DNA from: Sciurus carolinensis
Taxonomy: Eukaryota > Chordata > Mammalia > Rodentia > Sciuridae
NCBI RefSeq assembly: GCF_902686445.1
Contig: NC_062220.1
Coordinates: 109,850,643 to 109,914,642, forward strand
DNA length: 64,000 nucleotides
Direction of reading: 5' to 3'
The position numbers and the translations under genes are program-made. Below, piece after piece: positions 57,099-64,000 of the stretch (its first letter is position 1; every line of letters begins with the position of its first letter). A model generated the notes under the pieces. That model searched no databases, had not been told where the DNA came from, and was given only the letters and a program-made list of their open reading frames with translations.

Positions 57099-57339
57099 CC
57101 AGGAACTGGGGCAAACACCTGTAATCCCTGTAACTCGGGGAGCTGAGACAGGAGGATTGTGAGTTCAAAGTCAACCTCAGCAAAAAGCAAGGTGTTAAGC
57201 AATTCAGTGAGATCCTGTCTATAAGTAAAATACAAAATAGGGCTGGGGATATGGCTCAGTGGTCAAGTGCCCCTGAGTTCAATCCCTGGTACCCTCCCTC
57301 TCCTGCAAAAAATAAAAATAAAAATAAAATTAAAAATAA
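57099..57339 (+). repeat. B1-dID composite SINE
   Basis: B1 half 'ccaggaactggggcaaacac' 'ctgtaatccctgtaactcgg', 'cagtgagatcctgtctataa'. ID half 'gggctggggatatggctcag' 'tggtcaagtgcccctgag' 'ttcaatccctggtacc'. Tail of (AAAAT)n. A short direct repeat 'aatttag' flanks it (57092-57098 and 57340-57346). Confidence 0.93.
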
Positions 57340-57346
57340 AATTTAG

Positions 57347-60300
57347 TGGCAAATTTTCTTTTTCCCCTATAAAGCCTTCAAACAAGTTGCATTCATTTAG
57401 AGTTACTGTAGCTAACATGTCCACTTACTGGTAATTACAAATTTAACAAGTTGATTATGCTTTCTACCTGAGCTTTTCACAGACTGATAAAGAAGGTGTT
57501 ATTACTTCACAAGCCTTTTTAGTCATTCCTATAGACCTAACATGATGCTTCGCACTAAATTAAGCACATATAAAAATGATTGGGCACTTAAAAATTTGTA
57601 ATGCAAACACAATGCTACATCATGTCAACGTTGTTGACAAAATAAGTTGGTAACTAAAACTAGGAATTCATCCCTTAGTCTTCACAGATCTATTAACTAA
57701 TCTACTGAGATCTACTTGATGAGTCTCATGTCATTCTATGTGCTTATTTTATGGGAAATGTAGAGATAATTTTATTGAGTTCTAAGGGGACTTAGGTATA
57801 GGTATTAGGTATGTAGAGTATCTACTGTCTTATGTGCTGATTTGCTGGCCTTTTTTTTATGGACTTGCATATATTTAGAGAGACAAGGAGTGCACAAGGG
57901 CCAGACTATCAATGTCCAAGAGAGATTGTCAGATTCCTTTGGAGAGCTGGGAAGGAAAACATCGTTCTCCCTTTGGAGCCTCTGGGCACTACCCAGGTGA
58001 GAACCGTAGGGAAATAAAATCACCTTGAAGCATCAGGATTTAACTTGTTCAAGGCAGTAGTCAATATAAACATTGGAAGAAACATCAGCATTTCCCCAAG
58101 GACCTTGTAACCTGCAGGCATTAATGCATAGGAAAAGTGAAGGGGACTATAATAATATGGTAGATCAATTTGTGTTTTATTTAAAGAGAACACTTGATGA
58201 TATCCTGACATTTTGAAGAACACTGAGGTTTTGTGAAGAGAAAGTTAAATTTGAGTAACTAAATAATTTAGTTTGATTTATACCTTTGGGGAGGGTAAGC
58301 ATACAAATGTGTATTATTTATATCATAGTATTTTATATTTATTTGCATTGCAGCTTTACAAATGCTGAAAGCCATTTTTAATTGAAAAAAAAAATCAGCC
58401 TGTTGGTTAAATATTTTTTCCTAATAAATATAACTTAAAAATAAACATGTAAAATGATTAGCTATTTTTCAGAGATCCTTCAGCATACATGTTTATTATA
58501 GCTAATTGTTTCCTTTCTTGACTTGGTGGTATTTGAATTAAGAGAGTTGAAAAACAATTTCAGGACATATAAAAATTATAGACTGTAATTTTATCATCAG
58601 TCTTGATAGTTTAATCTGTACCTTCATTGTTTAATTAACCATGCTTTCTTTTGAACTCATGGCTATACCTAAATTTTTAAGTTACCAAAAATCACTCTCA
58701 TGAGTCAATGATATCCTGATTAATAGAGAACTTTCTCCAATTAGGCATTTAAAGTTTCACCAACCTTGTGAACCTTTAAGTCCTAAACTTTGAGACAGCA
58801 GATGGGAAAGATCAGGCAAAGGCACATCCAAGAAGCAATTCAGATCATATCGCTCATATTTCATTTTGACCATTAGTCCAATAGTTCCACAACAATGAAG
58901 GAAGAGTGGGCTACAAAATCTTGCCCTGGCTGGGCAACCATTCACCTTGAAAGGAGCAGCACAAAATTAACTGTCTCTGCTAAGGAAGCATTCCTTGAGT
59001 TCACTGCTTCCAAACCCTCCAAGATTCAATGAAGCATCAATCTTCATTAATATGAAGGTATTAATAATGTTTCCACCCAATGTTGATAATGTCCCATAAT
59101 GTTGAGTCAGTAAGAGTACACATCAGATGCATTCTGTTGGTGGGAGTATTCTAAGAAAGTGAAGAAGAAACGATGAGACTACTCTCATCTTAGTGATCCC
59201 AAAGGTCAGTTAGCCATCACCAATTGTCCAGAATCTCGCAGCTTTAACTCCATTAATAGAAATATTCAAACATAAGACTAATTCTGTTGCTATGTTCTTT
59301 CCACTGAAACCTAGAGTGTGCATAAACAAAGGCATTGTTGCCCAGAATAGTTATAGTGCTACTTTTTAAGTTCAGTAGCATGGTGTCCAGATATAGTTCT
59401 GTTAGTTATGTATAGCAACAAGCATTTTCCAAGTGTATAATGTTGGCCATTTTCCACCTTTATTCCTTGGCAAGACCAGGCCTTACTCAAGTATTTCATT
59501 ACTGAGTCTTGGCCTACTCCAATTACCATATGAAAACCATTGTTGTCAGTACTTACTTGTTTTAATATCTACTATATATCTATCTCAAATTCAGATAAAA
59601 ATAGTTTTAAAAAGAAATATAATTTTTTAAGAAATATTAAAGAGAAAACGGGATTAGAATTGGAGTAGCTTATCTGGGACTATATACCAATATTCAACAA
59701 GAAAAATAGAATACTAAAAATAGTTCATTCATAGCAAAGAGAAAAGTCTTATGTGTTTATACCAGTTATTTTCCTAACCTAGTGGAAGTTTGTAAGAGAA
59801 AGAGAGGAATGTCATTCTTCTAGTCTGAGGAAACATCTTCTAACTTGCAATTACATCTCTATTTGTAGTCATCACCAAATGGATAATTTCTAAACTGGAG
59901 GTTTTGGAAGAGCTCCTGAACACAAAATAAATGTACATTGCACATATAACTATTTCCTCAAAGCTGCCACTACCTGCTGTAGCATTTTGAGTCCTCCCCA
60001 ATGACTATCATTAAAATACCAATTATTATGATAATATCAATGAACACTAATTTTAGTTCAGGTGACCTTCTAAATTTTTCATAAATATATTACAAAGATA
60101 CCATTCATATCTGTATTTATATGTGAGAAAGAATTTATCTCCATATTTTGGTAAAAATTGTAACTCTTGTTTCCTGTATATATAGCAAATCATGCTCATC
60201 TAAGCACTATTGAGTTATGATCAGAAGTGTTACTTCAAATTCATTGGCTGATAGCTCTTCCAAAGGAAGATCCTAAGTCTGCTTAGGAAGATTCGACGAA

Positions 60301-60469
60301 AAGAAGTGATAATTGATAATTTACCCAAATGTATTCATGGAAGAAACAGAAAGACAGGAAATAAGAACTACATGTCCCACCAGTTGGGAGATAAAGTTCA
60401 GGAAATGAACAGGAAGGGGGTCTTTTCTTTTATGGGTTAAGGGTGAGGCCCTTGTATTGATAGTTCTAC
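57347..60469. other. unassigned intergenic DNA
   Basis: Three kilobases in which I recognise no transposon. Parts (57860-58200, 58780-59420) are of higher complexity. Open minus-strand frames of 60-73 codons occur there (57805-58023, 58020-58223, 58757-58945), and I could not match them to any family. A degraded MIR-like trace may lie at about 60025-60160. Confidence 0.45.
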
Positions 60470-61062
60470 TTGGCAGAATTCTAATGAGATCTCCTTTCCC
60501 AAAGATTAGTCTCCTTGTTATTCAATCACATATTAATCTGGATACTGCTATAAAGGGACTTTGCAGATGTATGATTGCTAATCAGCAACATTAACACAGG
60601 GCTTGTTTTTGTGGGTCCAATTAACTGTATGAGCTCTTAAAAGCAGAAGAGTAAATCAGGCAGCTGCAGCAGGGAAGGACATCAGAAAGATTCAGCTTGT
60701 GAGAGGACTTGACAGGCCATGGTTTACTCCCACATGTAGATGATGCAAAGTCCCCACACAGGCCTCTAAAGAACAGAGTAGCCCTCTGCACATGTGGTCA
60801 GCAAGGAAGTGACTATCTCAGTCACTTATAAAAATGTTGATCCTGTGAACTATCTGGGCAATCTTGGAAGCAGATTCTTCCCAAAACCTCTTGATAAGAG
60901 ATGACAAACAACTTGATTTGGGGAATAATCAAGTTTCAATCTGAAGAACAGAAACTAGTCCCTGGCCCTGAACTTCCCACCTATAGAGCTGTTAGAATTT
61001 ATTTTGTTGCTTTAAAATGCAAAACATGTAGTAATATTTTATAGCAGCAACAAAAACTAATG
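60470..61062 (+). mobile_element. MLT1-like MaLR LTR
   Basis: Sense MLT1: 'tggcagaattctaatgagat', 'ggactttgcagatgtatgat' 'tgctaatcagc', 'tatgagctcttaaaagcaga' 'agag', 'gtgagaggacttgacaggcc', 'gggcaatcttggaagcagat' 'tcttcccaaaacctcttgat' 'aagag' and the end 'tatagcagcaacaaaaacta' 'atga'. At about 590 bp it is long for the family and holds small insertions. Confidence 0.8.
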
Positions 61063-62732
61063 ACCTAATTAATATTTAATATTTCTTCTTCCTTTGTAGA
61101 AAATTAGGGAGGGGCTAGGCCAAAATTGTACCATTGTGGAGAGGAGAGCTGCATTAGTTTGTCTTTAGTTTTGAATTAGCCTCATTACTTCCATGCTCAG
61201 TCATTTTTCTATTGCAAAACAAAATATACTAAATAATATTACTGAAAACCACATGTATGTGAGTTTTTCTACAATATAGATTTTTATGTAAAAATTAAAG
61301 ACTCAAATGTTATGCATGTTATAAACTCTGAAAGTTGTGATAAAATTTCTCCAGGAAATGAATGCCATGAAGAGAATATTTTTCTCCTTTACCTTACCAA
61401 TAATGAAAACAATTAATTTTATGTATGTTGGGAATCATTATTTTCTCATATTCCATTATCATTATATTTATAATTAATCATATGTTAAGAAAAAATTTTA
61501 TGGATTTGAATCTTATCTCTGAACACTGGCTTTTGTATCTTTCTCAGTAACTTTTTTTTCTACTTTTTAAATTTTTGTGTCTCTCTATGTGTGTGTGTGT
61601 GTGTGTTTCTCTTGGTCAGAGTTTCTGAATGCTTGATGGATTGCTTTTTTGAAATTTCAAGTTGAGATTTTTCCAAAAAAATTTTTGCTTTCTCTTTCAG
61701 TAATATCTATGTTTAAATTTGGTATTATTTCATTTTTACCTTTATTAAGTTTAATATGTTTCATTATTTCAAGTTTCACCTCCTTTACATAATTTTTATG
61801 CAATCTCCCTCTATTCCTTTTGTGTATAATGTCATCTTTATGCGTTATTTTAATAGACACAAATGCTTGGGTTATTTTGCTTGGACATATTTTCAACTAA
61901 ACATTTTCTGTCTGTGCTGGACTGTGGGAATTGTATGTCTTTGAAAAATTGGATGCTCTATGTATTGCAACTAGATAGCTTCTAAATTTTTGTTCTATAA
62001 CAATTCTAGCCTTGTAATTTTCTTTTACAATTCTATCCAAACCCTTGCAATTATATACTACAAATTTGTGATTTGTTTGATGTAGCATAGATTCCTGGAG
62101 TTTGGAATTCTGTGTCAATAGGTATTCAAATCTTGTATGATAATTTAATTCTTCTTTTTAAATTTGCCTTATAAAGGTAGAATCACTGGATTCATTAAGA
62201 GATTGTCACCACATACCATTTTTATAAAATTGTAAGGTGCATATATTAAGAAATGGTAATTTAGTTTTGCATTACTTTTCAACTATTTTATTGAGTAAAT
62301 TTTTATTTTCTTATTTATTTATTTTGTCTATAAGTCTACTGGTTTATTCACTTGTGTCTGTTGGTCTGTAGGTGCTTGTTTTATGTTCAGTCAGTACCCA
62401 CTTGATAGGCGCCTATTCTTCCCATGTAGAGTACTTCTGTACTGGAGAGTCTCTCTCCAGGTCTGCAGGTGCTACCTGCTTCTTTAACCAGTATCCACTG
62501 TGAGATCCCAACCTCCAACATCTGAAATGGTGCAACAGCTCACTCATCTGAAAACTGCACAGTGCCAAAGAAGGTACTTGTCTTTCTTGTCCTCTTAAGT
62601 ATACTTGAGATGATTTCTGAGTATAGAAGCTCATTGAATATAAATAGAAGTGACTTGTAAAAGATCACATGATTCCTCACGCTGATGTTTGCCTCTACAA
62701 ATGATAACTTGTGCTTTAGATATCTTAAACAT
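61063..62732. other. unassigned, T-rich DNA with a long minus-strand frame
   Basis: A (TG)n tract lies at about 61589-61606. From 62118 down to 61657 the minus strand has a 154-codon frame interrupted by a single TAG at 61897-61899. It is Lys- and Asn-rich with no motif I recognise. From 62330 to 62640 the sequence is of higher complexity. Confidence 0.4.
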
Positions 62733-63210
62733 TGTGGGCCCTGTCCCCTGGAAGGAGGCCTACATGGTGTTGTCTCACAACACAGAGGCGCCAGACAGGA
62801 TCCTTAGGAACTAGGGCCCCGACCCCCTGTCCTGTACTCTGTGAACAGGATGTTCTCCTGTGGTCGGTAAAACAGTTCTGTGGTTTGTGAGCCTTCTGGG
62901 TTCGCAGAATTGCTTGTCAGTTTCTGTTACCGACTAATAATCTACCAAATAGGCTAGTAACTGCTTATGCAAGGCTTGACCTTTAAGATGTATGGCTAGC
63001 TTAACTGCAAGCATATAAAAGACAGTGCTATACACAGTAGAGACAGAAGCAGCTTCCTGTGTGACAGATGCTCCATCTCTCCCGAACAAAGCTCTTCTCC
63101 TCAGACCCTCGGTGCACAGAGACTGAGTTCCTTTTTTCTGTCATTTGCCGGGTTGCAGAGTGCAACACATCAGGCCTGCCTCCATTGTTGCAGACTCAAT
63201 CAGTGCAACA
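62733..63210 (+). mobile_element. solitary ERV LTR with TATA box
   Basis: A GC-richer block that starts with TG ('tgtgggccctgtcccctgga') and ends with CA, either at 63164 or at 63210. It has a TATA box TATAAAA at 63014-63020 and a likely degraded polyadenylation signal AACAAA at 63085-63090, within 'cccgaacaaagctcttctcc'. The U3-R-U5 layout suggests a class II or class I ERV LTR of about 430-480 bp. Both candidate ends are followed by a 6-mer (acacat or gaacat) that matches five of six bases of the upstream aaacat (62727-62732). No viral interior adjoins it, so it is a solo LTR. Subfamily unknown. Confidence 0.7.
63014..63020 (+). promoter_or_regulatory. TATA box of the solo LTR
   Basis: TATAAAA within 'gcatataaaagacag', about 65 bp upstream of the polyadenylation-like signal, as expected for a retroviral U3-R border. 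Activity is not known. Confidence 0.6.
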
Positions 63211-63699
63211 GAACATTTCACAATGTATTAACTATTTAATCTTACATATATACGTCAATTAGTTTCATGATTTTACCTTTCCTTTCTTGATTAGAAAGTT
63301 ACATAACAGATTTCTAAAATATTTCAAAAATATTCTCCTGTCCTTAACTCTCAATTATTTGTAATATTAAGAAGCATGTTCATTTTTCATCTTAAATCCA
63401 GGTATCTTTACCAAATATAAATTGTCCACATATATGCACTCATGTTTCTTGTATATCGTCTCATAGTTATATCTATTCATAGATTTACACTATTGAATAT
63501 CAATAGTAGATTTTAATATATTTAATATATTAAATATTAATATAATACATATTTAATATATTTAATATATTTTCTTTAGGTTTTAAGAATTTTGAAGCAT
63601 ATTTTAGAATCTTTCATTTCTTAGTAACTGTCAGGTTCTTCAGGTTTTCCTAACAAATGTGTTCCCTTAATTTGTAAGTTTGCTCTTAATTTCATGGAG
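63211..63699. other. AT-rich intergenic DNA
   Basis: No element recognised. At 63510-63570 a 'tttaatata' unit is repeated imperfectly. Confidence 0.55.
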
Positions 63700-63854
63700 T
63701 TTTTTTTTTTTTTTGTACTGAGGATTTAACCCAGCAGCACTACTGAGTCACATCCCCAATTGCTTAGGGCCTCACTATGTTGCCAGGGCTGACTTTGAAC
63801 TTGTGATCCTCCCGCCTCAGCCTCCTGAGTCACATGCACCACCACACCTGCTCA
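63700..63854 (-). repeat. B1-dID SINE, antisense, internally deleted
   Basis: A T run (63700-63714) is followed by 'gtactgaggatttaacccag' (ID half, antisense), then 'cttagggcctcactatgttg' 'ccagggctgactttgaactt' 'gtgatcctcccgcctcagcc' 'tcctgagt' (B1 half, antisense). The ID/B1 junction is shortened. Direct repeats 'tcatggag' (before) and 'tcattgag' (after) may be the target-site duplication. Confidence 0.88.
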
Positions 63855-64000
63855 TTGAGATTCTTTAATAATTGTGGACACATTCCTTAAGTCTTTTCTG
63901 AAGTTGTGTACCCATTTTTTGAAAAACTTTTGATGTTTTTCTAGTGCATTTGCATTTTCCGAGAACTAGTAACGTACAGAAATATAATTTCTTTTCTGAA
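63855..64000. other. unassigned right edge
   Basis: Nothing recognised in the last 146 bases. Confidence 0.5.

Noticed and set aside
57805..58223. Two overlapping minus-strand frames as a broken gene
   Set aside because: I could not match either peptide to a protein family. Without homology it remains unassigned DNA.

Overview
This is a gene-poor stretch of a mammalian nuclear genome. No open reading frame looks like a host protein-coding gene, and no rRNA, tRNA gene, CRISPR array or bacterial feature is visible. The base composition is AT-rich, and much of the readable content is retrotransposon debris. The lineage is best read from the SINEs. Several copies are composites of a 7SL-derived B1 monomer joined to a tRNA-like ID unit (right half reading 'gggctggggatgtggctcagtgg' with its T, C and A variants), and one is a free-standing young ID element. 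That combination is typical of squirrel-related rodents (Sciuridae: ground squirrel, marmot, tree squirrel). Species cannot be fixed from the sequence alone. Family names are given from remembered consensus sequences and were not checked by search.

Layout. 1-10.2 kb: an L1 3' end against an MLT1-like LTR, an MIR, a MER2 DNA transposon, and a 2.3 kb stretch that may be a decayed ERVL interior ending in an LTR fragment. 10.5-17.4 kb: a dense nested block with an L1M 5'UTR, a MaLR LTR split by an L1 tail, two out-of-order L1 ORF2 fragments (one holding a SINE), two ERVL LTRs in opposite orientation, and another L1 3' end. 17.4-37 kb: mostly unassigned sequence with scattered MIRs, MaLR LTRs, MER20, MER5A and the first arm of a large inverted duplication (about 21.89-23.28 kb). 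37-39.3 kb: two rodent MaLR LTRs, then a young L1 inserted into a B1-dID SINE with a clean 15-bp target-site duplication and a probable 3' transduction. 39.3-51.4 kb: unassigned sequence, old L1M pieces, microsatellites, a SINE, and the second arm of the inverted duplication (about 49.83-51.36 kb). 51.4-55.7 kb: a long, old antisense LINE interrupted by an LTR. 55.7-64 kb: unassigned sequence, a SINE, an MLT1 LTR, a solitary ERV LTR with its own TATA box, and a truncated antisense SINE at the right edge.

The most unusual feature is the inverted duplication. About 1.4-1.5 kb recurs 27 kb away in opposite orientation. It covers non-repeat flank, a MaLR LTR and the start of its interior, with the same junctions in both copies. 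A 160-bp core in the flank is about 96% identical by eye, while the LTR portion is nearer 80%. No gene network can be described because there are no genes here.
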